From an uncultured Clostridia bacterium (GTDB lineage Bacteria; Bacillota; Clostridia; Oscillospirales; Acutalibacteraceae): 64,000 nucleotides of DNA. The stretch covers positions 124,001 through 188,000 of the forward strand of contig CALWUY010000050.1 in the NCBI GenBank assembly GCA_944384855.1. Reading direction: 5' to 3'. The first letter of the stretch is position 1, and every line of letters starts with the position of its first letter. Below, one piece after another: positions 9,298-17,760 of the stretch. Below the pieces are notes generated by a model. The model was not told the DNA's origin. It saw only the letters and a program-made list of their open reading frames with translations, and did no database searches. The position numbers and the translations under genes were made by a program.

Positions 9298-9687
9298 TTA
9301 TGCCAAATAGTCAAGTAGGATGCGGTCTTTATTGGTAAAGTTGAGCCACATCATTTTATAATTGGAAAGTTTTGCCTGATACTTTTTGAAATAATCAAAA
9401 TCGGCAAAGCATATATCAGGATTTTCCCGGATTATCTTATGAATCATTATATTATAACTCGTATTATTTATTAAAATAAAGAGTTTTGTGTTGTATTTTT
9501 GCAAATTAGAATAATCTTGTTTGATTGCAGTAAGTTCACTGAGATCTTTCATTATATAACAATAATACGTTATATATTTTTCTCTTTTCGGTATAGTATT
9601 ATTATGGTTTAAAATGCGGTTTATTCTTTTTGCAAGATTGTATAAAAACGGACTTTTTTTGACAAGACGTATTAAGAAGTTTATCAT
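9298..9687 (-). CDS. small protein of unknown function in the glycopolymer operon
   Basis: A 129-residue protein with a basic amphipathic N-terminus (LVKKSPFLYNLAKRI) and no motif I recognise. It is very rich in Asn, Lys, Ile and Tyr, and its DNA is more AT-rich than most of the window. The N-terminus resembles the membrane-associating starts of some surface-polysaccharide transferases, and the protein stops abruptly before the 270-base gap, so it could be the 5' remnant of a longer transferase. It lies 12 bases downstream of the double glycosyltransferase gene, so it is co-transcribed. Function not assignable. Confidence 0.5.
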   Translation of the reverse strand: MINFLIRLVKKSPFLYNLAKRINRILNHNNTIPKREKYITYYCYIMKDLSELTAIKQDYSNLQKYNTKLFILINNTSYNIMIHKIIRENPDICFADFDYFKKYQAKLSNYKMMWLNFTNKDRILLDYLA

Positions 9688-9699
9688 TCTATTCCTCCG

Positions 9700-11814
9700 T
9701 TAATCAATAACATTCAATATACTCTCCCAAATGATCGGAAGGTCGTAGTTTTCTTTGACAAACTGTTTGCTGTTTTGGGATAAAGCCTCATATTCCTCAT
9801 CGTTTTGGTTTAAGGAGATGATCCGTTCGGCAATGTCTGAAGGAGACTTTTCTGTTACGTCTTTGGGGTAAACATATTCTATGCCTTCCCAGTCAAGCGC
9901 AAGACCTACGCCGCCGCTTGCCATTCCTTCAAACGGCGCCACATGAAAGCTTTCGGGGAAAGTTCTGTCACTTAGCGACAGAACATATCCGATTTTTTTG
10001 AGAAAATCGGAAGTTTTGATCCATCCTGTGTAAATTACCGAATCCTCAAGTCCTAAGTCTTTAATTTTTTGATAGGTATCAAGATAGTATTGCTTCTGCT
10101 CCGGTATATTCCAGGTGTTGGCAAATTCTTCGGGACGTTTGCCGGCAAGATAAAGCTTATAGCGGCTGTCGGTTTCTTTCAGTATTTTAAGCACATCGAC
10201 AGCTCTGCTGAATCCTTTGAGCTTGGGCAAAAAGCCTATCATGCCGATATTGTATTTATATCCTTCTTCTTTCTCCGAAGAATAACTATCCACATCAATA
10301 AAGTTGTTTATGACCGTGACCTTATGCCTGCTGACACGGAATTTTTCTATGAAATGCTCCATCCAGTAATATGCAACGGTTATAAGCTTATCTACATTTT
10401 GCCATTTTACTTTTGTGCCGTAATTTTTGGAAATTTCAAATTTGTGTGCTCTTATATAAAGCTTTTGAAAGCTGTAAATGTGCATAGAATACCACTGGGC
10501 ATTCAAAAGCAGCCATTCACACCAGATTATATCCTGTTTCTGCAAAAGTTTTTTGGATTCTGCAACATCTAACAGGGTATATTCGGGATACTGCTGAACA
10601 GTCAGCTCAAATTCCCGCTCAAAATACGGGAAAAGCTGCTTTATAAACTTAAGGTCATGACCGGTAATCAAAAGCCGCATTTTTTTTGAGGGATATTCCG
10701 CAAGAGCCTTTGATACGCTTTTGTATATATTTTCAGGTGAAAAGCGCTCAACCCTCTGAGTCAAATTTTCTGCTAAATCCTCAAATTCATTATCTTCTGA
10801 AAAGAATTTTGCGATCTTTTCAACGCATTCGTCAACGCTTTCTGCGTACAAGGGATAGTCTTCCCCTAAAACATCTGTATGCATTTTTGTTTTTCTGAGA
10901 ACTAAGGGAACATTGCAGAAGCAGTATTCCAGCACCTTTGACGAAAGCTCCAGTGATTCGTCATTATCAACGCTGCTGCTTCTGAAGGAATAACCCAATT
11001 CGCAGGAATTTATTATTTTGGTGGTTTCGGATTTTGGAAGTGAACCGTAGAATTTGATATTTGGTGAATTTTTTAGCTTTGCTAATATTTCGTCCATATA
11101 GTCATACATATCGGGATTGAATTTATCGCCTATGAAATGCAGAGTTATTTCACGGTCGATTTTATACAGCCTGTCCATTATCTCAATGAGTTCAAGTATA
11201 TTCCAGTCTTTTGCTATTTTCCCTGCGTAAACTATGCTTTTCTTAATTTTATCGCAAGGCTTGATGCCATCTTTGAATATCATCGGATTAAGGATCTGGA
11301 ACTTTTCGCCGTCAACGCTTAATATATCCTTTAAATATTCTCGCATTTGTACTGTCTGGACAAAAAACTGATTTACCCGGCTGTAAATGTATGAAAGCGT
11401 ATCTTTTTCCTGCTGTGAAATCAAATCCTTCCTGTGACAGAAATTTGTCAGGTACGGTATCAGCTTTGAAGCCAGACGGTCATCTTTGACTATGGACTGT
11501 ACAACTTCAAACCCCCGTACTATGATACAGGAGTAATCGCGAAGATCATCGATTTTTGTCATTACTTTTACAATATTTTTTTCATCTATAAATTCGTTTT
11601 TGGGAACAAATTCACCGCCCTCTAAAAAAGAGATATTTTCTCTGTAAACAAGCTCTTCAGATAAGACGGAGCGCCTAATCGGAGCTTTTAGAAGTATATC
11701 TACAACATTGTTTTTGTCGTTTGACAACAGTTTGGCAAGCGATATCAGCCAGACCGATGATCCGTCTATAATATTAAGACTAACGTCCCCGTACAGCAAT
11801 ATTTTTTTCTTCAC
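9700..11814 (-). CDS. fused tandem glycosyltransferase (two GT4-like modules)
   Basis: A 704-residue cytoplasmic protein with two GT-B-like halves. The first (about 1-370) has SIVYAGKIAKDWN and a later SSKVLEYCFCNVPLVLR donor-site-like region. The second (about 375-704) has IGMIGFLPKLKG, VIYTGWIKTSDF and the acidic PESFHVAPFEGMASG segment typical of family 4 glycosyltransferases. Each half would add a sugar to the lipid-linked chain; donor and linkage cannot be read from the sequence. It sits between the TagA/WecG-like gene and the exporter genes. Composition is AT-rich and Lys/Ile-rich, as in many exchanged surface-polysaccharide loci. Confidence 0.75.
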   Translation of the reverse strand: MKKKILLYGDVSLNIIDGSSVWLISLAKLLSNDKNNVVDILLKAPIRRSVLSEELVYRENISFLEGGEFVPKNEFIDEKNIVKVMTKIDDLRDYSCIIVRGFEVVQSIVKDDRLASKLIPYLTNFCHRKDLISQQEKDTLSYIYSRVNQFFVQTVQMREYLKDILSVDGEKFQILNPMIFKDGIKPCDKIKKSIVYAGKIAKDWNILELIEIMDRLYKIDREITLHFIGDKFNPDMYDYMDEILAKLKNSPNIKFYGSLPKSETTKIINSCELGYSFRSSSVDNDESLELSSKVLEYCFCNVPLVLRKTKMHTDVLGEDYPLYAESVDECVEKIAKFFSEDNEFEDLAENLTQRVERFSPENIYKSVSKALAEYPSKKMRLLITGHDLKFIKQLFPYFEREFELTVQQYPEYTLLDVAESKKLLQKQDIIWCEWLLLNAQWYSMHIYSFQKLYIRAHKFEISKNYGTKVKWQNVDKLITVAYYWMEHFIEKFRVSRHKVTVINNFIDVDSYSSEKEEGYKYNIGMIGFLPKLKGFSRAVDVLKILKETDSRYKLYLAGKRPEEFANTWNIPEQKQYYLDTYQKIKDLGLEDSVIYTGWIKTSDFLKKIGYVLSLSDRTFPESFHVAPFEGMASGGVGLALDWEGIEYVYPKDVTEKSPSDIAERIISLNQNDEEYEALSQNSKQFVKENYDLPIIWESILNVID

Positions 11815-11828
11815 AGATAGTTTCCTTT

Positions 11829-12542
11829 CTACTTCCCAAGTATTACCAAAATAATGAATTTTAACAGTTTTATTTGTCTGAAAATTCTTTTAGGCTCTTT
11901 TATCAGCCGGTAAAACCATTCAAGACCGATTTTCCGGAATTTTTCCGGAGCTCTTTTAACCGTTCCGGAATATACATCAAATGAACCGCCCACGCCCATA
12001 AATATTTTACAGCAGAGCCGGTCCATATTATTTATTATCCACTTTTCCTGACAGGGCGAACCTAACGCAACAAAAATAATGTCGGGTTTACCGGCATTTA
12101 TTTTTTCTGTTATTTTATTGTTATCCTTTTCGTAACCGTTTATATGTCCTGCGATAACGATTCCCGGAAATTTCTTTTTCAGCGCCGCTTCCGCTCCGGT
12201 TACTGATTCCTCTTTTGCGCCGTATAAAAAAATTCTGTATCCGTTGTCACGGCTGAGCCTGCACAGCGCGTCCATGCTTTCTATCCCCGTTACACGCGAT
12301 TTGATATTCCCTTTTTTCAGCCGTGAGGCCATAACCACGCCGATTCCGTCAGCGATAGGATAGTCGGCCTTTTCAAGCAGCTCAAACAGTTCCCTGTCCC
12401 TGCGCGCTTTTAAAATCTTTTCCGGATTTATCGCCACTATAAAAGATTTTCTGTCTTCGGCTATATCGGATGAAACTTTGTTTTCAAGGCCGTCATAATT
12501 TAAATCTGATACGGCTACACCCAATATCCGCTCTTTATTCAT
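11829..12542 (-). CDS. WecG/TagA/CpsF family glycosyltransferase (GT26)
   Basis: A 237-residue member of the GT26 family. It shows the conserved N-terminal aspartate region (YPIADGIGVVMAS) and VALGSPCQEKWI, and ends in a hydrophobic/basic membrane-associating tail. TagA-type enzymes add N-acetylmannosamine to undecaprenyl-PP-GlcNAc, the committed step of wall teichoic acid or related polymers, at the inner membrane face. It is the first gene of the operon, with a promoter just upstream, and its presence with TagG/TagH homologues and a WecC-like dehydrogenase fits a wall glycopolymer containing ManNAc or ManNAcA. Confidence 0.88.
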   Translation of the reverse strand: MNKERILGVAVSDLNYDGLENKVSSDIAEDRKSFIVAINPEKILKARRDRELFELLEKADYPIADGIGVVMASRLKKGNIKSRVTGIESMDALCRLSRDNGYRIFLYGAKEESVTGAEAALKKKFPGIVIAGHINGYEKDNNKITEKINAGKPDIIFVALGSPCQEKWIINNMDRLCCKIFMGVGGSFDVYSGTVKRAPEKFRKIGLEWFYRLIKEPKRIFRQIKLLKFIILVILGK

Positions 12543-12590
12543 CTGTTATACCACACCTTTTAAAAAGCGAAAATCACTGTAATGAGATAT

Positions 12591-12619
12591 ATTATACAAT
12601 ATATAAACTGAAAATACAA
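12591..12619 (-). promoter_or_regulatory. promoter of the glycopolymer operon
   Basis: On the minus strand, TTGTAT (plus 12614-12619), a 17-base spacer and a perfect TATAAT (plus 12591-12596), about 50 bases upstream of the first gene of the operon. Confidence 0.65.
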
Positions 12620-12667
12620 TGGTTATTATTAAGTAAACAAAATGTCAGAAACTGTGTTTTTTGTTTA

Positions 12668-13513
12668 TTATTTTATGCACGGGTCTTTTACTACCTTTTC
12701 GGGAGGAACTTCAAGCAGCACCGGATTGTTAAGATATTTCTGCATCTTTCTGAAGGCGGAAGCGAAATACGAACCTGAACATATACGTTCGTCCATTACT
12801 ATTCCGAGGGGCATACAGCGCTCAAATATAATTTCAGATCCTTTACGGCGAGGCACTTCACGCAGGTTGCCCATAGTTATAAACAAACTGGTCGTACCGA
12901 AATTATAGCAATGATGGTATATATGATTCGTTCTGATTGATATAAGGTTTGATATCGCCAGGCTGTTATGAAACGGCGACATGGCTATAAGGGATTTCGG
13001 TAGCAAGCCGTATCTGTCTAAAACTTTGAAGAGCGGTACGCCGATACCCAAAATTCCGGGCACGCTTAAAAGGATTTTTATCATTTTTTCGGTTCCGTTG
13101 TTTTGGGGTGCATTGCGGTTTTCGTTTACATAGGCATTTATCTTGTCGTTTACCTGGAAGACAGTATCGGTATTTTCAAAATACATTTTAGACATAGTGC
13201 CATGACCGCCCGAGCCGCTTTTAAGAACGACCATTGCTACGGAATATTCGTTTCTGGCATAAGCCTTTTTGTTGACAATAAAGCGGTTAAGTTCGGGATA
13301 TTCCGCAACTGTGTGCAGGTACGCTGCAATAAGCACTGCCATGTGGCTTACGGGAAGATTTTGCTTTCGCTTTGCATTAAGATATTCGTGTATAGGATCA
13401 TACGGAATATCAATAGTAACCATATTCATTGCATCGATGCGTTTATCCATGATATGCGCCGCAACAGTATACATCGGATCGGCATTTCTGAGTCTTTTTC
13501 CGTCTGCTCGCAT
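12668..13513 (-). CDS. stand-alone 2-oxoacid dehydrogenase E2-like (CAT-fold) protein with altered catalytic motif
   Basis: A 281-residue protein resembling only the catalytic acyltransferase domain of lipoyl E2 enzymes, with no lipoyl or peripheral-subunit-binding domain. The expected C-terminal DHRxxDG block is replaced by MDERICSGSYF (around residues 236-246), so the catalytic His is Glu and the Asp is Ser. Acyl transfer by the usual mechanism is therefore unlikely. No E1 or E3 gene is nearby. It could be a non-canonical acyltransferase, for example for lipid or polymer modification, or a structural protein. AGGGGG lies 9-14 bases before the ATG. Its neighbours are the glycopolymer operon downstream and a divergent HAD gene. 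Confidence 0.7.
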   Translation of the reverse strand: MRADGKRLRNADPMYTVAAHIMDKRIDAMNMVTIDIPYDPIHEYLNAKRKQNLPVSHMAVLIAAYLHTVAEYPELNRFIVNKKAYARNEYSVAMVVLKSGSGGHGTMSKMYFENTDTVFQVNDKINAYVNENRNAPQNNGTEKMIKILLSVPGILGIGVPLFKVLDRYGLLPKSLIAMSPFHNSLAISNLISIRTNHIYHHCYNFGTTSLFITMGNLREVPRRKGSEIIFERCMPLGIVMDERICSGSYFASAFRKMQKYLNNPVLLEVPPEKVVKDPCIK

Positions 13514-13690
13514 AAGTCTCGTCCCCCTGTGCCGAAAACGGCATAAGTAATTAATTCAAAAATCATAATATATGTATATTCAGTCCAGACCACTGTATAA
13601 GACAATAATCCACATTCTTTTATATTCTAACATATTTCAACATTTTTTACAATACTTTTTTAGCGGTCGAAGGTTTGAATAAAAAACACC

Positions 13691-13720
13691 TTGAAGAAAG
13701 CGGAATATTTGTGTTATTAT
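13691..13720 (+). promoter_or_regulatory. promoter of the HAD phosphatase gene
   Basis: TTGAAG (13691-13696), an 18-base spacer and TATTAT (13715-13720), 16 bases before the chosen ATG. The short leader carries the AGGTGA ribosome site. Confidence 0.5.
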
Positions 13721-13736
13721 ATTTCAGGTGATTTAT

Positions 13737-14408
13737 ATGTTTAGTGTAATATTTGATATGGACGGAACGCTGTTTGATACACAGCGGATATTTATTCCCG
13801 CGTGGGACAGCATAGGAGAAAGTTTGGGAATAAAAAATATGGGCAGACATATACCGGCGGTTTGCGGTATGAATAAAGAGGGCGGCAACGCGTATTTGAG
13901 AGAGCATTTTCCCGGAATAGACACCGAGGCTTTCAGAAAGGCCGAGGCAGAATACGTTGAAAAAAATCTGGTTGTGAGATTCATGCCGGGCGCGCCGCAG
14001 CTTCTGAAGTTTTTAAAGGATAACGGCATAAAGACAGCGCTTGCCACAGGCACTTCGAGAAAATCCACAGAGCATCACTTGAAGGAGACCGGTATCAGCG
14101 GTTATTTTGATGCTATGGTCTGCGGCGGGGAGGTAAAGAACGGAAAACCGGCTCCCGATATTTATCTGACGGCCGCGAAACTGATCGGCGAAAGCCCGCA
14201 AAACTGTTTTGTGCTGGAGGATTCATTCAACGGGATAAAAGCGGGGTACAGCGCGGGGATGAAATGTATAGGAGTACCGGATGTGGTGCCTTTTACGGAA
14301 GAAGACCGTAAGCTTATGTACGCGCAAATCAAAACTCTTGATGAGGCGATAGATATTTTCAAAAGGCTGCTTGACAGCAAAGAAAGCAGTATAAAAACGT
14401 GGATATAA
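13737..14408 (+). CDS. HAD superfamily phosphatase/phosphoglucomutase-like
   Basis: A HAD subfamily IA hydrolase of about 223 residues. Motif I is FDMDGTLFDT with both catalytic aspartates at the N-terminus, motif II is ALATGTSRKS, and motif III/IV is PDIYLTAAK with VLEDSFNGIKAG. These resemble beta-phosphoglucomutase and sugar-phosphate phosphatases, so a phosphosugar substrate is likely but not certain. ATG 13737 is chosen because AGGTGA lies 5 bases upstream; an in-frame GTG at 13728 overlaps that site. It has its own promoter and a hairpin terminator. Confidence 0.85.
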   Translation: MFSVIFDMDGTLFDTQRIFIPAWDSIGESLGIKNMGRHIPAVCGMNKEGGNAYLREHFPGIDTEAFRKAEAEYVEKNLVVRFMPGAPQLLKFLKDNGIKTALATGTSRKSTEHHLKETGISGYFDAMVCGGEVKNGKPAPDIYLTAAKLIGESPQNCFVLEDSFNGIKAGYSAGMKCIGVPDVVPFTEEDRKLMYAQIKTLDEAIDIFKRLLDSKESSIKTWI

Positions 14409-14454
14409 GGTAATACCGCGGTGCAGTTTAATATATGAATAAGCAAAATATGTA

Positions 14455-14486
14455 AAAAACGGCAGATATTTTTCTGCCGTTTTTGT
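14455..14486. terminator. terminator after the HAD gene
   Basis: AAAAACGGCAGA pairs with TCTGCCGTTTTT (14455-14466 with 14473-14484) around a short T-rich loop, followed by more T. Flanking A and T runs on both sides make it able to act in both directions between convergent genes. Confidence 0.85.
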
Positions 14487-14610
14487 TTAATATACGGATT
14501 AAGGGCATATTCTGAACGTGAAGCGAAAAAATCTAAACAGATATGTGCCGCATCAAAAATTCGGTTCGGCAGCAAACTAAGGACCGCACATATAAATAAA
14601 GTTAAGTCTG

Positions 14611-15975
14611 CTACTGAGACGCGTTTACAAGAGCGTCGTATTCCCGGGCTATAAGAGCCCATGTCACAGCGCCTACGGCGCCTGATTCTTCAAGACCGAA
14701 CAGTTTTTGAAATTCTTTGACCGCGGCTTCCGTTTGGTCGCCAAAATATCCCGTGACAGAAACGGTTGGGATTTCCCTGATAATCTGAGATATCGCGGAG
14801 AGATAGGTCTGAAGATCGGCTACAGAGTCATTACGCATACCCTTGGTCAGAAAATAACCGGGATAAAGCTTGGCGTACGGTCCCGAATATCCCGGCGGGA
14901 GTGATTCTACCGTATCGGTATAAACACGGGTTATGGTATTCCAGGTATCGTTGTCGACTATTCCGGTAACCGGCAGACCGTAAAAACTCTGAAAACGTTC
15001 GACCGCATCTATGGTAGCGGAATCAAAAACAGAGGTCAGCGGTACCGGCGCCAGCGCACCGTTAAAGTAAGCTATTACGCTTAAATAATACTGCAGAGTT
15101 CTTACCGGAATACCGCTGGCTCCCGATTCCAGCTGTGTCGCGAACGGAACTGAGGCTTCGGATATGGAAACACCTTCCGCAGCAAGTTCTGAAAGCCCTT
15201 TGACTCCGGCGTAATATCGCTTTATTGCATACCATGTTGATTTATCCACTTTGCCGGTAGGCTGTATGTTGAAGATTTCCTGAAATTTTCGTACAGCATT
15301 TTCGGTATCTACTCCGAAAATCCCGTTCACATTTTCTATCTTAGGTATCGCGGGATAATTCTGGGCTATCCGATTGAGCTGAGTCTGTATAAGCTTTATG
15401 TTGTTTCCCGCATCTCCTAATTTGAGCGGCACCCCCGGGTAAGATTCACCGGTAAATGCCACCGGCGCGTCTTCTACGATACCTATATCGTCTCCGTAGT
15501 AGTTCTGAAGTATTTCAAACGGGGTCAGCCCCTGTTCAGCCAGGGAGACCGTTCCCCATTGTGACAGTCCGCTGCATTTTGAAGTGGTTCCGTTGCAGAA
15601 GGCGGTAAAAAGCGGCTGAATGCTTCCCTGCCTGACAATATAATCATTAAATATATCGTCGACTATATATCCGATATTTTCGAAAATTTCACGATCGGGG
15701 ACAAACGCCTGATCAAACTGTGTGGAATTTGTGATATCAAAATCATAGCCTCTTGACGGGTAATATTCGGTATAAATTCTGTTGAGCGCAAAAGTGGTTA
15801 TTGCGTAAATATTTGCCCGCAGAGCGTTCTCCGGCCAGGTAGGATATATTTCGCTTGAAGCGACGTTTTTAATATAATCGCTGAACGGTACAGTTATGTT
15901 TTGCGCGGCAGAACCGGGAGGCCCTAAATGTACTGTGATAGTTTGCGGTATTACAGGAGTAAGAATTTCAGTCAT
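14611..15975 (-). CDS. SpoIID-domain protein with three peptidoglycan-binding repeats
   Basis: The N-terminal third (about residues 15-190) resembles SpoIID/LytB: FSDYIKNVASSEIYPTWPENA, with the glutamate typical of SpoIID glycan-strand cleavage, and later CNGTTSKCSGLSQWG. Three PG_binding_1 domains follow, each seen as a leader like PLKLGDAGNNIKLIQ or GVDTENAVRKFQ. SpoIID cleaves denuded peptidoglycan during engulfment. ATG 15975 is used since GGGGAG sits 8 bases upstream; the longer frame adds nothing signal-like. There is no signal peptide, which is odd for a wall enzyme. It starts 4 bases after the upstream gene, with which it is surely co-translated. Confidence 0.8.
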   Translation of the reverse strand: MTEILTPVIPQTITVHLGPPGSAAQNITVPFSDYIKNVASSEIYPTWPENALRANIYAITTFALNRIYTEYYPSRGYDFDITNSTQFDQAFVPDREIFENIGYIVDDIFNDYIVRQGSIQPLFTAFCNGTTSKCSGLSQWGTVSLAEQGLTPFEILQNYYGDDIGIVEDAPVAFTGESYPGVPLKLGDAGNNIKLIQTQLNRIAQNYPAIPKIENVNGIFGVDTENAVRKFQEIFNIQPTGKVDKSTWYAIKRYYAGVKGLSELAAEGVSISEASVPFATQLESGASGIPVRTLQYYLSVIAYFNGALAPVPLTSVFDSATIDAVERFQSFYGLPVTGIVDNDTWNTITRVYTDTVESLPPGYSGPYAKLYPGYFLTKGMRNDSVADLQTYLSAISQIIREIPTVSVTGYFGDQTEAAVKEFQKLFGLEESGAVGAVTWALIAREYDALVNASQ

Positions 15976-15979
15976 AAAC

Positions 15980-16522
15980 TCACTCCCCGTTAAGATTGTA
16001 TTGCTGCGCGGAATCAATGAATATAGGACCTTTGTCTTTGCCGGCAGTTTCAATAAGTGTCATATTCGCTTTCTGCAGAGATGTGACTCCGCTGAAAACC
16101 GGAACATTGAGAAACACCATATCCACATATCCTTCTGCCTTTATTTCTATTCCGTAAACGGCATAAGGCAGCTTTGTATTATCGGAATCGAGCGAGAGGC
16201 TTTTTCCCGGAGTTTCCAGTATAAAAGGTTCGGTTCTCCCGCTTTGATCGGTAAAATCGCGCGCTATGATCTGTCTGTTTTGATAGTCGCCGCTGAACAC
16301 CGAAACCTCCGCGTTTTCCAGAGGATACAGGGATCTTATAGTCGTTACTATAACGATAAGCTTTCCTGTGCTGTCCGGTGCGGTATAGGTGTCTGTGTTT
16401 TGGGATACCGCAGCAATAGCGGTGTCATGACTGACGTAAGAGGGATATTCTCCCGAATTTTTGGAGGAACGGTACATACCGAGCATCTCGGCTTTATATT
16501 TTTCGATTACAGATTCATCCAT
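15980..16522 (-). CDS. small beta-sandwich (carboxypeptidase regulatory-like) protein
   Basis: About 180 residues from ATG 16520-16522, which follows GAGGTGAACAT; a longer frame to 16597 has no ribosome site. The middle (TGKLIVIVTTIRSLYPLENA) and the segment ending in IKAEGYVDMVFLNVPVF look like a carboxypeptidase regulatory-like or B-type beta-sandwich fold, which often binds protein or carbohydrate. There is no signal peptide or membrane segment. It lies immediately upstream of the SpoIID-domain gene and probably encodes its partner, perhaps in the spore or mother cell; that role is inferred only from the pairing. Confidence 0.6.
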   Translation of the reverse strand: MDESVIEKYKAEMLGMYRSSKNSGEYPSYVSHDTAIAAVSQNTDTYTAPDSTGKLIVIVTTIRSLYPLENAEVSVFSGDYQNRQIIARDFTDQSGRTEPFILETPGKSLSLDSDNTKLPYAVYGIEIKAEGYVDMVFLNVPVFSGVTSLQKANMTLIETAGKDKGPIFIDSAQQYNLNGE

Positions 16523-16579
16523 TATGTTCACCTCAAAAGTTGTTTTCACAACAGTATATGAGAGTTTCCGGCTGTTTGT

Positions 16580-16608
16580 GTTGAAAAAGGCGGGCAAAAG
16601 ATGTATAA
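16580..16608 (+). promoter_or_regulatory. promoter of the aldose epimerase gene
   Basis: TTGAAA (16580-16585), a 17-base spacer and TATAAT (16603-16608) preceded by TG, 30 bases upstream of the ATG. It partly overlaps the upstream end of the divergent beta-sandwich gene's leader. Confidence 0.7.
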
Positions 16609-16638
16609 TAAACCAAAAGCGGAAAGGAAGCGAATCAA

Positions 16639-17484
16639 ATGGTTGTTTTGAATAACGGTACCGTAACAGCGGAGATAAGTGAAAAGGGAGCGGAAATAAG
16701 AAGGCTCAGGGTAAACGGGGAGGATCGTTTATGGAGCGGAGACCCGGATATCTGGGCCGGTACGGCCCCGGTTCTTTTCCCGATATGCGGCGGACTTAAA
16801 GACGATAAATTCATCATAGACGGGAAGGAGTATCTGCTCAGGAAACACGGTTTTGCGAGAGATTCTGTATTTGAATTGGAGAAAGCCACCGGCACAGCGG
16901 CGGTATTTCTGCTTAAAAGCAATGAGCAAACGCTTAAGTCATATCCGTGGGAGTTTGAGTTTAGAGTGAAATACACTCTGAGCGGCGCGTCTGTAAAAGT
17001 AGAGTACGATGTTGTAAATCTTTCGGATTCTGTGATGTATACGGCGGCGGGAGCTCACGAAGCTTACGCCTGCGACGGCGGGATAGAGAATTATGATGTG
17101 ATTTTTGAAAGAAAAGAAACCCTTAAAACTCATCGCCTTGACGGTACGCTGATTTCGCGCAATACCGATACAGTGCTTTACGAGAGTAATACACTTCCGC
17201 TTTATACCGGGTATTTTTCAATAGACGCTCTGATTTTTACAGATATAAAATCCCGCTTTGTGACGCTCAGAAACAGAATAAACGGAAAAAGTGTTTCGGT
17301 TGATTTCGGCGGTTTTGATTATTTGCTTTTATGGACCAAGCCGGGCGCGCCCTATCTTTGCATAGAACCCTGGACGACTACGCCGTCATATACCGATGAC
17401 GGATATGATATTTCCGCAAAGGAAGGAATGACGCCGGTAAATCCCGGAGAGCATTTTACAAAAACGCATAGAATTTATTTTTAA
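16639..17484 (+). CDS. aldose 1-epimerase family protein
   Basis: A 281-residue beta-rich protein of the galactose mutarotase superfamily, closer to the LacX/YihR-like branch than to classical GalM. Typical segments are WAGTAPVLFPICGGLKD near residue 36, LRKHGFARDSVF with the conserved His, ayaAGAHEAYACD in the middle and PYLCIEPWTTTPSY near the C-terminus. It would interconvert anomers of a free or phosphorylated sugar in the cytoplasm. AAAGGAAG precedes the ATG. It has its own promoter and is followed by the separately promoted ferredoxin gene. Confidence 0.85.
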   Translation: MVVLNNGTVTAEISEKGAEIRRLRVNGEDRLWSGDPDIWAGTAPVLFPICGGLKDDKFIIDGKEYLLRKHGFARDSVFELEKATGTAAVFLLKSNEQTLKSYPWEFEFRVKYTLSGASVKVEYDVVNLSDSVMYTAAGAHEAYACDGGIENYDVIFERKETLKTHRLDGTLISRNTDTVLYESNTLPLYTGYFSIDALIFTDIKSRFVTLRNRINGKSVSVDFGGFDYLLLWTKPGAPYLCIEPWTTTPSYTDDGYDISAKEGMTPVNPGEHFTKTHRIYF

Positions 17485-17503
17485 ATTATTAATAATATTT
17501 TTC

Positions 17504-17531
17504 TTGCTTTTTATGAGAAATGTGATAAAAT
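17504..17531 (+). promoter_or_regulatory. promoter of the ferredoxin gene
   Basis: TTGCTT (17504-17509), a 16-base spacer and TAAAAT (17526-17531), about 30 bases upstream of the start codon. Confidence 0.5.
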
Positions 17532-17563
17532 TGAAATATAAAAGCTATGGAGGTGTATTTTAA

Positions 17564-17734
17564 ATGGCTTATAAGATTTCTGATGCTTGTATCAGCTGCG
17601 GAGCATGCGCTGCCGGCTGTCCCTGCGAAGCTATCTCCGAAGGTGATAGTCAATACGTGATTGACGCTGAAAAATGCATTGATTGCGGCGCTTGTGCTGC
17701 GGGATGCCCTGTGGATGCTATTTCTGAGGCTTGA
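17564..17734 (+). CDS. 2[4Fe-4S] clostridial-type ferredoxin
   Basis: A 56-residue protein with two CxxCxxCxxxCP motifs: CISCGACAAGCP (residues 9-20) and CIDCGACAAGCP (38-49), the hallmark of the small low-potential clostridial ferredoxin. The second half repeats the first, as in the family's ancestral duplication. It would carry electrons from pyruvate:ferredoxin oxidoreductase (nifJ, present in this window) to hydrogenase or Rnf-type enzymes. GGAGGT sits at 17549-17554 with good spacing to the ATG. A long hairpin follows before smpB. Confidence 0.95.
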   Translation: MAYKISDACISCGACAAGCPCEAISEGDSQYVIDAEKCIDCGACAAGCPVDAISEA

Positions 17735-17760
17735 TTTAAAGATAGAATTTTAAGTAAAGA

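Noticed and set aside
15896-16561. 221-codon plus-strand frame across the SpoIID-domain gene pair
   Set aside because: Overlaps both genes antisense and has no ribosome site or recognisable domain.
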